A stretch of DNA of 64,000 nucleotides from Leuctra nigra (GCA_934045905.1 OW203766.1:12710745-12774744), one strand, 5' to 3'. Positions 24,171 to 37,600 are shown, counted from the stretch's first letter. Notes: generated from the sequence alone by a model not told the origin. Numbers and translations are program-made.

Positions 24171-27100
24171 TTAGTGTTTAGGTTGAACGAGGATGGGCTG
24201 CGGCTGCGCAGAAGGTGCTCGGTCAGAGGCTGTGAAGGGGTCGAAATCTTGCAACCCTGTCATCTTGACGCTCTCTTCCCAGAGCCGCTGAGCAGTCACA
24301 GGATCACGCGCTCTGGATGAAGCGCTGGCAACAGAGCAGTCTCTGGAAAAATAAACAATAATAGAAGTTGCTTTTTATAATAACGTTACAATAATCAAGA
24401 AATAGGCAATTCTCCTTAAATGTCCTTTCGGTTCGAGAATTCTATAATATTTCTTACAAAAGATGACGTTGGATGTTTGTGTTTGGATTTCTTTGAAACA
24501 ATTTGTATTCTTGATCAATATTGTCAAAGCGTTTCGATTGAATCTACTTGGGTAACCAGAGTAAACACAGTGACAATTGTAGACAGAAAATCATTAGGAA
24601 TTAAATTTGTGTGCACAAAGCTCGAAAAGCTTTCCGAGCTTCGTGCTTGCAACAATTTGTTTATTTCTACGGCAACATCAATGGCATGCAATAAAACGAA
24701 ATAAAAGAGAGTATGTCTATGAAATAAAGAAATAGTAAGTAGGTATGTATGTAGGATGCATTTTGGTGAAAAATGTAAATCATACAATTATACCATAACA
24801 TGACATTTGGATCAATAAATAAATTGATAGGAAGTAATATTATTATGATTCCACTATCTTTACGCAGCTATGGAAGTGTTAACACTATTTTGGGTGAATT
24901 GTATTTGCTATATCAAGAGAGTGAAACAGTTTTCAAATCTGAAGGTGAACGCATTTTTTTCAGGTGGGTCGAAGGGGAGGAGGGGGATTAAAATGCGTAC
25001 TGCCCTTGACGAAGATTGCTTTCGTATGAGCAGAGTTAAGACATTCCAAAGTAATCAACATGACTGTCTGTTATTACTCTATAATTTATCTGAGACTAGA
25101 CTGAACAGCTAAGTACATCGTAGAATACTTTATTAGACCAAATGTTGGCTCCGTTCCTAATTATGAAGAAGAGTATCGTATGAGAAATAAACTTCTTTCC
25201 GACCTCCCCCCCCCTCCCACCACCCACCCATCCACCCACCACGGTGGGCGTTCGTGATCGTAGTAAATGTAAAGTAGTATCAAGGGTGCGATCACATAAA
25301 ATAAGAACTTTCTTGTGAAAAGCTTCTCATCTCAACCTAGAAGCATAGAAGCCTAGAATTATATTCCTAGAAGGCCGTGAATAACATTGGATTGAGAAGT
25401 TTGTCACCGTGACAAGAAAGTTCTCATTTTATGGACAAATTGCACAAGTCCTTACTGAGTTTCATCCTTTTGGCGATTCCCAATAAGGTCGAAACCACCA
25501 TACTAAGTTACTAGAAATTCACCAGTAGCGAAACGTCCATAAGGGTCAATTACTGTACAAGTTGTCGCAACTCACGCGTAATAAAGTCCCGTCTCCTTGC
25601 CGGGCTTCTCCGCGACTGCGCAGTAGATGGTCGTCCTGGATCCCTGCTCGGGCGACTTGACGAAGACGCCGAAGCAGTTGCGGTACATCCAGCCGAGTCC
25701 GCGGCAGTAGACGTCGTCCACGTGGCGCTGGAGCTCCGTCGCGACGGCGCCGGGGTGCACGGCGTAGGTGGTGACGTCACGGTGTCCTACACACACACGA
25801 GACACGCGTGATGACGAGGCAAGTGCGTGATGTCGCAGAGTTGAAGAGGAGAAACCTCCCCCTCATCCAAGACGCACGGGCAGGACGGAATTTACCTCAG
25901 TAACTTGGGACTTCGGCGCCCGGTGCAAGTCCGTACTTTAGCATCCCCCCCCCCCCCCGCCCCCTCCCTCCCGCCATCACACTGTAGATGACATCAGAGT
26001 CCATTTTTTTAACAAATTAGTTTAAGGTATAATCTTGCAATGATTTTTATGAGCTTTCAGATTATACCCTCGGTTTTTAGAAAATATTGCCACAAAGTCT
26101 TGAAAAACGCAATTGAAATATCGATTTTTATGGAAGATAGATACAAGTTTCAACATAAAACTTCGTTTATCTCAATTTCATCTGAATGTGACTTATAGCG
26201 TGCTTTCCCTGTACTCTTCATTTGACTGTAAGGGATGGTCTGGGGGAAGAACTCACTCCAGCAATCTCCTCAGGGCGCTCTTAGGATTTTCAACACATTG
26301 AAATTGAATTTGGGGCGAATTCGGGAAATGTGGTCACTTGTAGTGGAAACATTGCATTTTTAATTGGATCCTTTGATAGCAAATCACCGTTTGAAGTAGT
26401 TAGTGCTTCGACAAGCAATCCAATATGATCAACTAAAAAAACTAAAAAAAAATCGAATCGTTTCAGTCACTTGAAAATATTGTTCTGCTTGCAAAAAACA
26501 CAGAGATTTCTCATAAACACATTATTTTGATCGGCGCCCCTTTGTTGGCGACGCCCTGGCCTGCGTACCGCCCGCACACCCCTATAGTTACGGCACTTTC
26601 AATCAGATTCCGTACCTTCTTTCTTTCTCTGTTTTATCGGTCTTTCAGTTGTTTATTCTGGCCTTTTGCCGAGTCGCATCCAGAGCCTTTCCAGCCCACT
26701 GCGCCTCTGGCCGTCTTTTGTGCCTTGTCTACCGGGCTAATGGCCGTCTTTCAATTCATTTCCGGGTCATGGATTTGTGGATAGTTCCCAAAAAATAGGC
26801 AAAAACGACAATTTCAATATTATGTTTTCTATCTCAATTCATTGACTTATTTTTCGCCGTTGTTAGACTGGAGTTAAAGTAGAGTTTGAATTGGCATCTG
26901 ATGAATACAAGACGCCAGCCAATTTCAATGCTTTGGGATTAACTTCCCATAGAACTTTTTTGAGTATAACAAAATCACCGTTCCGCTATTTGACTTTGTG
27001 ATCGCTTGATAAAATGTTAAATAATTTGCGGAAGTGACCAAGGACGATCGATGCAATTATGAAGGAGGCTTTTTATGAACAGTTACGTAGCTATTAAAGA

Positions 27101-30100
27101 AGTCCCATCCAAGGCTGTGATATAGTCAAGTCCCGTATCGAGATTAGAATTGTATTCGAACAAATAAGCGATACGACGTGGTGGAGACTTTTCTGGCAGG
27201 AAACTTTTTAGATGCACTTTTTTATTTTGATGTGCGTGCTTCCATAGGGCAGTGAAAAAGGAGAAACAATTGAAATTTAAATTTAGTTACAAGTTTACTT
27301 TTTAGCCATAACAAACAACTAAAGCAAATTATAATTTATTCATATAAATATCCCCGTGATATCCTCCCTTATCCACCTTATGTCTAGTACCAAAGAATCC
27401 ACCAGAGGTCAGTCGTGTTCCTTATTTTCTCGAATAGAATGAAGGGTACGGGGAAATAACGCCATGAGTCCATTTATTGAAAATTAGTTTCAGTTTTTAT
27501 AAAATATTGCCACAAAGTCTAGAAAAACGCAATTGAAATATCGATTTGTAAGATAGATACAAGTTTCAACATAAAACTTCGTTTATCTCAGTTTCATCCG
27601 AATGTGACTCATAGCGTTCTATCCCTGTAGCCTTCATATAGTTAGGAGTCGACAGTAGGTACTCGCAGAAAATTTCGATTCCGATGTGAAAAAAATCTTA
27701 GAAATGCATGAAAATGCATTAGCTCTGGGTTGTACGTGACATTTGTGACATTTAGTCGTGTGTTGCATGTTGCATACATACTGCTGTGAAGTAAGTTATT
27801 TTAATTCAAATATTGAAAACCACAAAAAACCATAAAAAGGCGGCCCCTACTTTTTTCCGATTGTTTTCAAAATTTAACAGCTTAGAGATAAAGAGTAAAT
27901 CTGTGCCTCTAGTGATCCAAAAAAATTATAAAAAATGTTTTTTCTCGTTTTGAGGAAGTGCTAACATGGGCAATATATTAGTCTTTTTGGCACCACTGCC
28001 CTGAAAATTCTAAACAAAAAATTACACTTTTGGCTCACTAGAGACACAGATTTATTATTTATCTATAATCTGTGAAAATTTGAAGACAATCGGTAAAGCC
28101 GTTTAGAAAAAAGAAGGGGCCGCCTTTTTGTGCTTCATAAAACATGGATTTCATCAAGTATCGTAGACTCTTAAATCCATATTTGATGAGAAATATTGTA
28201 ACATCATTTTGATAGTGTTGAAAGGAAATGGATTGGTGAATAGATCCAAGACTGTGATGATGAGGACATCGTGGTTCTATGTAAGAGTTCAGCCCACACC
28301 AATGACTTGCATCGTTTATACTAAATCACTCACCTTTCTCCAGCAGCAGCTTGGCAAGTTCTTTTGTGAAGAGGATGTTTGCTAGTTTACTTTGTGCGTA
28401 TGCGCCGGCTTCGCTGTAGCTCTTCTCGGAGTTCAAGTCGTCGAATTTGATGGAACCAGCTGAGAATAGCAGAACAATTTACTCATTATCTTCGGCATAC
28501 ATCTTGGTTCACAGATGTTACAAAAAAGTTGAAGAAGAGTTTTTAATGTTTGAAGTTTTGCCACACTTTTACAAGTTGTTGACGTAATGCTACAGAAAAA
28601 GTTTGGAAAATTGTTTAGATTGTCTTACTTTTCACAACCATTGACGTCGACATAAAAAATGTCAGTGTTTTTTTTTATCTTTGTGATACTTATCACAAAC
28701 ATCGACTGATGTTACAGAAAAGTTTGTATACAATATAATTATGTGTATTTGATTTGGAAAAAGTCTGACAATTTTTTTTTGATATATTTGTCTCATTTTT
28801 CACAAACGTAGACACATTGCCATTTAAACATTTGACAATAGATGTGTACACTCTTCAAATAATGACAGTCTACAGGCAAATTTGACAGCCTGATGCTCTG
28901 GATCTAGCTCGACAGAGAAACTTACGAAGATGTGCTGAAGAGGAAAGGTTCACAATTCTCGCAGGAGCTGACTTCAGTATCCTTGGCAACAGCAGAAGTG
29001 TAAACAAGAAGTGACCCAAGTGGTTGACACCAAACTGTGTCTCAAATCCATCTTCCGTCAATCCTTTCGGGCAGACCATAACCCCTAAAACAACAAGAAC
29101 ATAATTCAACTATCACGTCTCTCCATCGGGGATGTAAGAAAATATTTTTGTATCTTGTAGAATGAAAAATGAACATACCCGCGTTGTTGATGAGCAGATT
29201 GATCTGTGGTTCAGTGTTCAAAATTTCTGCGGCGCATTGTCTGACTGACGCGAAGCTGGACAGATCGAGACGCAAGACGACCACCGTCCCGACGCCAGCG
29301 ACGCCTGACGTCTCTTGTCGGATCTCCTTAGCGGCGTCCTCCGCCTTGCTGACGTCACGACACGCCATAATCACACGACATCCTTGAACAAATTGGAAAT
29401 ATGTTAATGTTAACGATAATCATGTTACAGATCACGTATTCAAGTTGAAGGTTGCGATGAACTCTCAAGGTCAAAGAGAGTAAGATTATTTGGAAAGTAT
29501 TTGACGAGAAAGTCAAATATAATTGACATAATTTTCACTTTTGGGTGTGAAGTATTTAGGCATATTTTACACCAATGACTATTTGTTTCGCACATGGGGA
29601 GAGACACTTTATCCTCACAAAAGTGACTCTGCGCACGAGCAGAACCAAGTTGATCAACCAAAATTTGCTAGGCTAAATCGGAATTTTAAAATATTTTTAT
29701 TTTAATAGTGTTCAACGTCGCACTGTTCTGCAGCTAGGCTAATGGCGATTGGCGAGGGATGATCGATTGTGATAGGTAAGGATGGATGGTAGGAATTAGG
29801 CGGTCGTGGATTATTAGTAGAGCTCTTGCCTCTCGACTGAGGGAAACAACGAAACTCCTCAGTTGGAAGGACGACTGAGGGAAACAACGAAACTCCTCAG
29901 TTGGATGGACGACTGAGGGAAACAATGAAACTCCTCAGTTGGAAGGACGACTGAGGGATTCGAACCAGAGCGTTGCCCCTGAGCCAGATTGCTCCTTCGT
30001 AAGAACATGGATACGCTAATCTCTAACTCTATGCTATAATCTGTACATGACTCTTGCGTGCTTGATAAACATATTCATCATATTCATTCTTAGATCGCTC

Positions 30101-31022
30101 GACACGCTTCCAACATGATATGACCGCAAATTGACAGCATTACGTGCAAATCATGAGCTGAGTTCAGCAAATGAAACTTCAACTCGCGTATTATCGCAGG
30201 TAATATATCAATGCGGTACAATCTTGTATTCATCAATGCGGTACAATCTTGTATTCATCAATGCGGTACAATCTTGTATTCATCAATGCGGTACAATCTT
30301 GTATTCGCAAAATCTTTGACAGCTGGTGTTTCCCACCTCGAGAGAAGGGGAACAAAATAACAATCCATAGAAGGTCCAATTTATTGGGATATTTATTCAT
30401 ATTTAATTTTTTTATGTTGTCAAAAACCACTTATAAAAGCAACAGCGCCAATTAATCTGGTTTGTGGATTATATCACTGGCATCACGACCTTGACTGTAC
30501 GAAATCTACTGATTATTCTCACCTCAGTTGACGAAATCTATGTTAGTCTCCCATCTTTGACAAAGTGTGCGTGAATATCTCACCTCTGTTTACCAAGTAC
30601 GAGCCTATTGTGTACTAAATCTACGTGATCTTTGTCCTCCGTGTTGACCAAGTACGTGATGGTCTCACCTCTAGGGACTAAGTACGTTGCTTATGCTCAC
30701 CTCTACTGACGAAGTCTACGTGATTATCTCACCACTTCGACGAAGTTATGCAATTAATCTTATCTTTGTTGACGAACGAGCCCATTGTGTACTAAATATA
30801 CGTGATCTTGGTCCTCCCTGTTGACGAAGTACGTGATAGCTACCGACTAAGTACGTGATAGTCTCACCTCTACTGACCAAGTACGTGCTTATGCTCACCT
30901 CTATTGACGAAGTCTCTCACAGTCTCCTTGCCGATGCCCGTGTTACACCCCGTCACAACCGCAGTCTTCCCTTCGAGCCTCGCCTGGCTCCGCACTTTCT
31001 TACTACACCTAAGACATCCCAT
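24171..31022 (-). CDS. SDR-3: retinol dehydrogenase 11-14-like short-chain dehydrogenase, six exons, 331 aa
   Basis: Exons: A 30899-31022, B 29179-29382, C 28926-29084, D 28334-28459, E 25576-25786, F 24171-24342; total 996 nt, in frame, GT-AG borders, stop TAA. Seen: TGCNTGIG at residues 24-31, [10 protein letters not shown] start of exon B, NNAG near 107-110, NHLGHF in exon C, NLSSSAH, and catalytic YAQSK (Tyr183, Lys187). This is the most canonical active-site set of the array. It is probably an NADP(H)-dependent carbonyl or retinal reductase; substrate unknown. The N-terminus MGCLRCSKK has no hydrophobic anchor. The frame stays open upstream to an ATG at 31232, which would add 70 residues. 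I prefer 31022 because the paralogs start at the same place, but the extension is GC-rich and not excluded. The C-terminal tail is longer than in the paralogs. Intron 1 begins with degenerate repeats of the exon A edge. Confidence 0.88.
25285..25442. repeat. Small inverted repeat, intron 5 of SDR-3
   Basis: The segment acataaaataagaactttct near 25293 is mirrored by agaaagttctcattttatgg near 25414-25434. Probably a degraded MITE. Confidence 0.5.
26074..26223 (+). repeat. Direct repeat pair, copy 1 (copy 2 at 27490-27640)
   Basis: About 150 bp including attgccacaaagtct, aaaacgcaattgaaatatcg and ttcaacataaaacttcgttt recur in the same order and orientation 1.4 kb downstream. Both are in intron 4 of SDR-3. 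A dispersed repeat or local duplication. Confidence 0.8.
27490..27640 (+). repeat. Direct repeat pair, copy 2
   Basis: Matches 26074-26223 with a small deletion after atcgattt and a few substitutions. Confidence 0.8.
27832..28135. mobile_element. Foldback element, intron 4 of SDR-3
   Basis: Outer ends aaaaaggcggcccctacttt and aagaaggggccgcctttttg are inverted. Inner arms (ctgtgcctctagtga against tcactagagacacag) also pair. No ORF. Confidence 0.8.
29706..30000 (-). mobile_element. tRNA-derived SINE with internal 38-bp repeats
   Basis: Minus strand: an A-box-like TGGCTCAGGGGC and a canonical B-box GGTTCGAATCC (around 29950-29985). Then three 38-bp units, each containing gtttccctcagtcgtcc (about 29837-29955), then a body shared with 19184-19370, then an A-rich tail below 29705. 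A body fragment also occurs near 34505-34555. The head is not a functional tRNA. Confidence 0.65.
30208..30306 (+). repeat. 25-bp minisatellite, 4 copies
   Basis: Unit atcaatgcggtacaatcttg plus tattc repeated four times without substitutions, in intron 1 of SDR-3. Confidence 0.95.
30510..30898 (-). repeat. Degenerate tandem repeats of the SDR-3 exon A/donor edge
   Basis: The genuine exon A end reads ctcacctctattgacgaagt on the plus strand (donor at 30897-30898). Roughly ten degenerate relatives (CTCACCTC…TGACGAAGT, CTCACCTC…GACTAAGTACG and similar) fill 30510-30890. At least four keep a consensus-like donor GAG|GTGAG on the minus strand. Confidence 0.75.
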
Positions 31023-32783
31023 GTCGAACTGACGCCGCACTCGCACAGTTGCAGTTCCAGAATCGATAGTCACACTTGCGTAGTAGAGGAGTAGCTCTCT
31101 CTTTGCCGCACGCGCTAGGTTGTGCATCGCGCTCTCTGTCGCACTCGCTAGGTCCTTTAGACCGCTCTTGCGCGGAGGATCGTGTCCAGTAGGCCGCTGG
31201 ACATCAAATGATTCGTCTTCAAGGCTGGACAATGTTGCCGTATCGGGTTAATTGCTGGCCTCCAGTCATGATCGAGTAAAAACTAGTGGCTTTCTAGGGA
31301 CAACTACACTCTTATTACAAAGATTAGATAATAGAAAAACATGAGAAAACAGTTACAATGTGTAAGATTGTTATCGATGTTTTGATTGGTTTGATAGTAG
31401 CGTGATTAAGAAGGTTTTTATCTCCCGATTTGTAATTATAATGGAACTCATTGCATAAGTTTCGCCCATTGTTCATTGAGGATTCTCTTAAGATGGACCA
31501 GCCTCTAAGCCGCCATTGTTAATATTGTGGCCGGCACGTTGAATATAGACAAGAAGTTGAAGCGACAAAGTTGTAGAGAATTAATTGCTTCCTGTGCAAA
31601 TTTGGATCTCTAACAGTTATTAGTGTATAACTCAAATTTTAATTCGGCAAATTTATGCGAAATCATTTGCAGAGGAAACCGCGTGATGAGCGAGCCTTCG
31701 TAATTGCATGCGATTTGATATGCGTTTGCAAGTCTCTGCTCTACAGGCCTTGGACCTGGAGCATCAAGATAACTCTGATATAATTGAATTATTGGCATCA
31801 ATTTGCAAATATTTCAAGATTATACAACAAAATGACCTTAAATAACAATTACATTTGAAGATAACGACAGATTAGTCTGAAAATTGGCAAAAATACCTAA
31901 AATATTGGTCCCAATGACCATGCAAAGTTTTAAGGGTCAAACGGTGCTAGTGGAAATTTTAAACATCACAAGATACCTAGATGGTTAATTTTAACCAATG
32001 GGAGGATTTGGCTGAAACTTTGTAAGATTGGGGACAATGTTGGTTGCAATGATTTTGCAAAATTTCAAATTGATCGGAAATACATATTTTTTAAAAATTT
32101 GAACCAATCACAGGATCCCGTTCAAAAACGATCCCAGAGACCGCTTAGATTACGTTAGTATATGTGCAAAATTTCAGCTCGATTGGTTGTGCGGTTTGAC
32201 CTGGGCAGTGGACGGAAAAAAGCAAAAAAAAAAGCAAAAAAGCAACAAAAAAAAACGCACTCAGAGCAAGTGTATAAGAGTGTCCCGACGGTGACGCTCG
32301 CTACGATCGCTTAATTAAACACACGTATGTTTAACAGTTGATTAGTGGTAATTCTAGGAATGTCATTGGTTGGTTCAATTAATCGAATCCTAATCAACCG
32401 TTTCAATTAGTCAGGTATTAGAAAACCTACCTGATTTTGACAGGGTATATTTAATTCCAAGTCCTCAAGTCTTTACCCGAAAGTCTAAAAATGTCTGAAG
32501 CATTCTCATTGATTGGATACGTTATTCGACCATTAATTTTATATGAGCGTTCGTAAAACATCACTTCTACTTTATTGTGTTTGTGTAGTTTATAACTATT
32601 GATCTGAAGAGTCGATAGGACTTTGTTTTGAACCGATTCTCAGACAGTTCTGATTCCTCCCACGCATTGCTTGCTAAAGATTGATTAGGTGAAAGAGTTT
32701 CTTACCAGAAGTTGTAAGTATCTACGACTGAACAAAATAACTGAACAAAATAACTAAATTCGCATGACATTTGTATAGATTTA

Positions 32784-32915
32784 TGCCCGGTTGTACGATG
32801 TCCCGATAAGTAAGATAAAGTCCACTTTAGCCTAAAGTGGACTTTGGCGGTCTGGATGGCTGCGTTTCCGATATCCTATACCCTAACTTAGCCGGGACAT
32901 TGAACAACCGGGCCT
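32784..32915. mobile_element. Small MITE with inverted ends
   Basis: GCCCGGTTGTACGATGTCCCG near the left end mirrors CGGGACATTGAACAACCGGGC at the right. A central gtccactttagcctaaagtg palindrome. Spacer between SDR-2 and SDR-3. Confidence 0.75.
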
Positions 32916-33035
32916 TACTTGATTATTATTGAGGATTTCGAAAATATTTTTAAACAATGTCTCACTATATCGACATTTCTATAAATTTCTTTTCAAGCGT
33001 ATGATATTCTCTTTGAAATTCTCTAAGAAAGTATT

Positions 33036-34156
33036 CTGTTAGTTTGGGGCCCCTTCTCTTCTCTATCATGGTGAACGATCTTGCCCCAAACATCTGTACC
33101 AACCATTCAGGAAGAAGTGTAATCCAGTATGCTGATGATTCCAGTGCCACAATTGAAGCTCTAACCGCCAACCAACTAGCGGCTGAAGTCCATTTAGCCA
33201 TGGATCATTTTGTTAACTGGTTCACCCCTAACAAACTTCTATTGAATCGTACCAAGACCGAGATTATAACCTTCGAACCTCGCGGCAAACACTCTGATAA
33301 TATGCTGTCTATCAGCTCGTGCTCCAGCGTGAAGTATCTTGGTATAACTATTGATAGAAACCTATCCTGGGTTCCGCATATCGATCATCTAGTTAAAAAA
33401 CTTTCTTCAGCGCGCTTTGTAATGCGTACATTAGCCCTGAATTGCAACTTATTTGCTTTACGATCAGCCTACTTTGCGTACGTTCACTCAATACTCCAGT
33501 ATGGTATCATCTTTTGGGGCGGTACGCTAGACAGCAATAGGGCTTTTCGCGCTCAGAAGAAAGTCATCCGGATCATACTCTCTCTTGGATATAGTGCGTC
33601 ATGCAGAGATAAGTTCCGGGAGGTAGCAATACTACCTCTCCCATGTATCTACATTTTGGCAGTGTGTTTGTTTACACGGGACAACCTGCATTTGTTCAAT
33701 GACAACAGCCACCACATGTATGGAACTAGAGGTGCCTCCAATTTAAAACATGAATACTGCCGCTTAAATACCACGTCTCAGGGTGTCATGCAGTCTGGCC
33801 GCAGACTGTACAACCATGTGCCGCAAGAAATCAGGAACATTGAGTCCAGGAGCGGTTTCAAGTATATTTTAAAGATGTTCCTTATGAAGCATTCCTTTTA
33901 CAGTGTAAATGAATTTCTTGAATGCTGATTTATATGTATATTTATATGTTCGCTTCGCTTTTAGCGCAATACTTTCACTATTTTAACTTGTATTATGTGT
34001 TAACATTCGAATGTATTTTTACAATTTGTCTTTGTTACTCAATATGTTTCAATGCTCAAATGTCATATTATAGTTATTATTTTAGTTCTGACTTTGTAAT
34101 GCAATTGTAATTGCTTCCTACAAATAAATAATACAATACAATACAATACAATACGA
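33036..34156 (+). mobile_element. 5'-truncated non-LTR retrotransposon, C-terminal reverse transcriptase and 3' tail
   Basis: An open frame to TGA at 33926-33928 (about 294 codons) starts inside the RT domain: LGPLLFSIMVNDL (fingers/palm motif), QYADDSS (catalytic YADD), KTEIITF, then VKYLGITIDRNLSW. The C-terminal region ends FYSVNEFLEC. A noncoding stretch leads to AATAAATAAT and a short (ACAAT)n tail at 34125-34156. Truncation at the 5' end and the simple-repeat tail fit target-primed reverse transcription. The frame is open, so the insertion may be fairly recent. Clade uncertain (CR1/Jockey-like group likely). Lies between SDR-2 and SDR-3. Confidence 0.85.
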
Positions 34157-34673
34157 TAAATTGATGGTACAGGTGAGAGAAAACTGAGTGGTTTCATAAA
34201 TGTGAACAGGAAAAGAAGAGGAAATGATTTTATTGCTGGCTCGATGACGCTGTATGAAATGGAACTAGGTATACCTGCAACATTATCACCTGAATATGGA
34301 ACCGACGATTGTGGGAAAAAATTATCACATATTTTTTATTATTAAATTAGAAAGAAATATAATATTGTTTTATTTAATATTGGGTTGCTAATGTCAACGA
34401 AAACGATAATGATTGATGAAAGAAGAAGAAAATGGGGGAAGAATGGAAGACAGTTAGCTCCCAAGTCATAGAAGTTTTGAACTGTCCAACATTTGAATCA
34501 TAATTTACCATGATGAGCCGTACTCCCGACTAAGGGAAACCACGAAAACTCTCATGAGTGTATTCCTGTTTTAATAATAATTATACTACTTTTTAATATA
34601 GTACAGATAATTGTGATTATGTGCAATTGGCTGTTAAATATGAATCGTATAAAACTCTTAATGTCTAGAAAGA

Positions 34674-37600
34674 TCAGTCGGGCTGCGCAGAAGGTGCTCG
34701 GTCAGAGGCTGTAAAGGGGTCGAAATCTTGCAACCCCGTCATCTTGACGCTCTCTTCCCAGAGCCGCTGAGCAGTCACAGGATCACGCGCTCTGGATGAC
34801 GCTCTGGCAACAGAGCAGTCCCTGCAAGAAGATGACCAGAGTTAAATTTGCAGTCAAGGCACAGTGGCATGACATAATTGAATGTATGGATTTAAAATTA
34901 TTTCGAGATCAGATTAGCTTGATTCTGACATCCGAAGTATTGAATCTCAATCAAAATGTTATTTCTTTGGGATGTTGTCGAAAGAAAACTTAGTATCAAG
35001 TCACCGGTAAAATCAGATTGGTTGAGATTTTTTCATTTTGAAAACGTAAGCACTGATTATCCCAATAAATTGAGCCTTTTTATGTAGATTCTATCCCCCA
35101 TCTCCGTGGTACAGTGATCATAGAGAGTCGTGATCTCACGTGAAATAAAGTCCTGTCGCCCTGACAACGTCCTCGTCCACGGCACAGTGGATGACTGTCC
35201 TGCTTGCTTCTCGCGCCGTTAGGTTGGTAGTCTCGAATATGCATCTGCAGCAGGGCCGGTAGATGCAATCATCCGGCACATGCGCCAAGTACTCGGAAGC
35301 AAGATGGCCGGGGTGCACGGAGTATGTCGTCACTTCCGGCATTACTATGGAACATATTCAACATTAGGCTCGACGTTTTGGTTACAAACTTATCGTCAGG
35401 TATGTTTTAAACTACTTATCAGGATTATGTAAATATTCATGGTGTCATTGCTCGGGTTATTTCATCACGTATGTTTATTTAAAATATATATATATATATA
35501 TAAGTCAATAGTGACGTGAAGCCTATGACAATTGTATTTTTTGTTAAATAAATAAACGGGAAGAAATATAACAAGTAATCAACCAAGATAGAAAGTTACT
35601 AAAGATTAATTATAAACATAATAATATGTTAGATATCATAACAATACATATAAATAAACAATAAACCGATAATTATTTTCAATGATTAGCAAGAATATTA
35701 TATTTAGTTACCTCTTTTTTAGGAACTTTGTTAGGAATAGGATACGAATTACAACCTCATCATACTGTTTTCGGAAGCAGTTTTCTCAAACAAACCCCAT
35801 TGCAAGTCCTATAAACTTTTCTGCATTGCTTTTCCGAATTCACTTGTAACTGAAAATACTAAAATATTGAAATTTTCAGACCATTACAAAACTTTTACAA
35901 GACGTTATTTTAAAGCTGAAACTTTATAACGAACGTTCGAGCTCCATTATTCTCACAAGAAATTATACGAGAAATTAATTTCTACTCCACAAACTACGCA
36001 AGTCATCTTGTATTGCGACATTTTAATGAAACATTATTTCATGGCATTCTGTCATCATCTGATGACCTTGATTTGAGATGAGTTGTGGAATACAATACCC
36101 GGCGCCTCCACCAAAGATGACGTTGCGATTGTTCCTTACAGCTTCTTTATGTGGCCATTCTTCTTGTGTGTATACTTACTTTCCGGCTGTGGCTGGCTTG
36201 TAGTGGGACACTTTCCGGCCAAACATTTACCTTGGAAGTAAAAGAAAAACAGCATGATTTCGGTGATAGATCGGAACATCCGTGATTGATGAGCTTAGCT
36301 TAGAATTGAATTAGTCTGTCTATTACAGAGTTTTATTAGATCAAACAAGGTCATAGTACCAAAATATTTGGACTGTAATGAAATAAGCTCCAATAGAGAA
36401 GTCTTCTCTAATTTTATTACGGTACCACACAAATAATTGGAAAATTTTCATTCATAAAAATCGATTTCAAATTTCCTGGTACAATTTGGCGGGAAACCGG
36501 CTTGTAATGAGAATCAGGATTGTGATGTCATTTCTAAGTCCACAACAATGTGTTACCATAATGATATGCTTTGTTGCCATGGCAACATATGAATTATGAC
36601 GTCAATGGCAATTGTCCTGTTTTAAAGTCAGAATAAATCTATCAAACTTTGTAAATGAATTCTGAGAAAATTACTATTAAACCCATGACAAAAGTAATAA
36701 CATATCTGTGTTCAGCAACGTCTCATCTACCATAATAATACAATTATTTTGAAATCTTATTTAGTGGAGACTTCCCTATTCAGTGTAAACTATCTTTTAT
36801 AATATATTTTAACGAAATGCAATTCCTAATGTGTAACAACTCACTTTGTTCTTGAAGTCTTCGCGACAACTCAGCAGTAAACAGAATATTAGCGAGTTTG
36901 CTTTGGTAGAAAGCTTTATTTTTGTCGTAAGATTTCTCGGAGTTCAGATCTTCAAAGTTAATCCTTCCCTCTGTAAACATTACATCAATGAGTATCATTA
37001 AGCGAGCGTAGCGAGCGTCTCCATTCGGCTCTTTTGGACACTTTTTATTTTTTTTTATTTTTTTTTTCCCCGCCGCTGTAGGCAACATTTTGGCTTTGAT
37101 CGAGCTGAAATTTTGCACACATGCTAACATCATTCTAATTTAGCCTGAAATTGTTTTTAAACACTGCCGAATGATTGGTTCAAAAATTAACATTTAACAT
37201 CTTATCATCTGATAGGTCGAAAATCAAAATGTTCAGATCAAGTTCAAATTTTGCATGGCCATTAAGATTATAATTTTCAATTATTTTATACATTTTTAGC
37301 CCAACCAGTAGAGAACTTATGCACTTATTGACACTTTTAAAGTTTTCAAACTGTCAGAAATGACATTTTCAAAACAAATTCCACGGTATTCTGGGTTGCT
37401 CTCTGTACCAAAGCAAAGTATATAGATAGCTATTCTCAATTTCAATAAAATACAAATTCATTTTTGTTGATAAGTGGATCATATTGCAATACATAATGCA
37501 GTCAATATGTAATGTAGGTATTATTATACATTGTATAGGTAACTATCTAAAATAATTTATTTAGGGATATGTATCGTGGTTCACAGTTATAAAAACAACG

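Noticed and set aside
31023..31232. 70-residue in-frame N-terminal extension of SDR-3 as the main start
   Set aside because: Paralogs begin at the MGxxxC position and the extension has no similarity to them; kept only as an alternative start.
31610..31801. 63-aa minus-strand ORF in the spacer
   Set aside because: No recognisable motif, no flanking exon signals; not distinguishable from chance.
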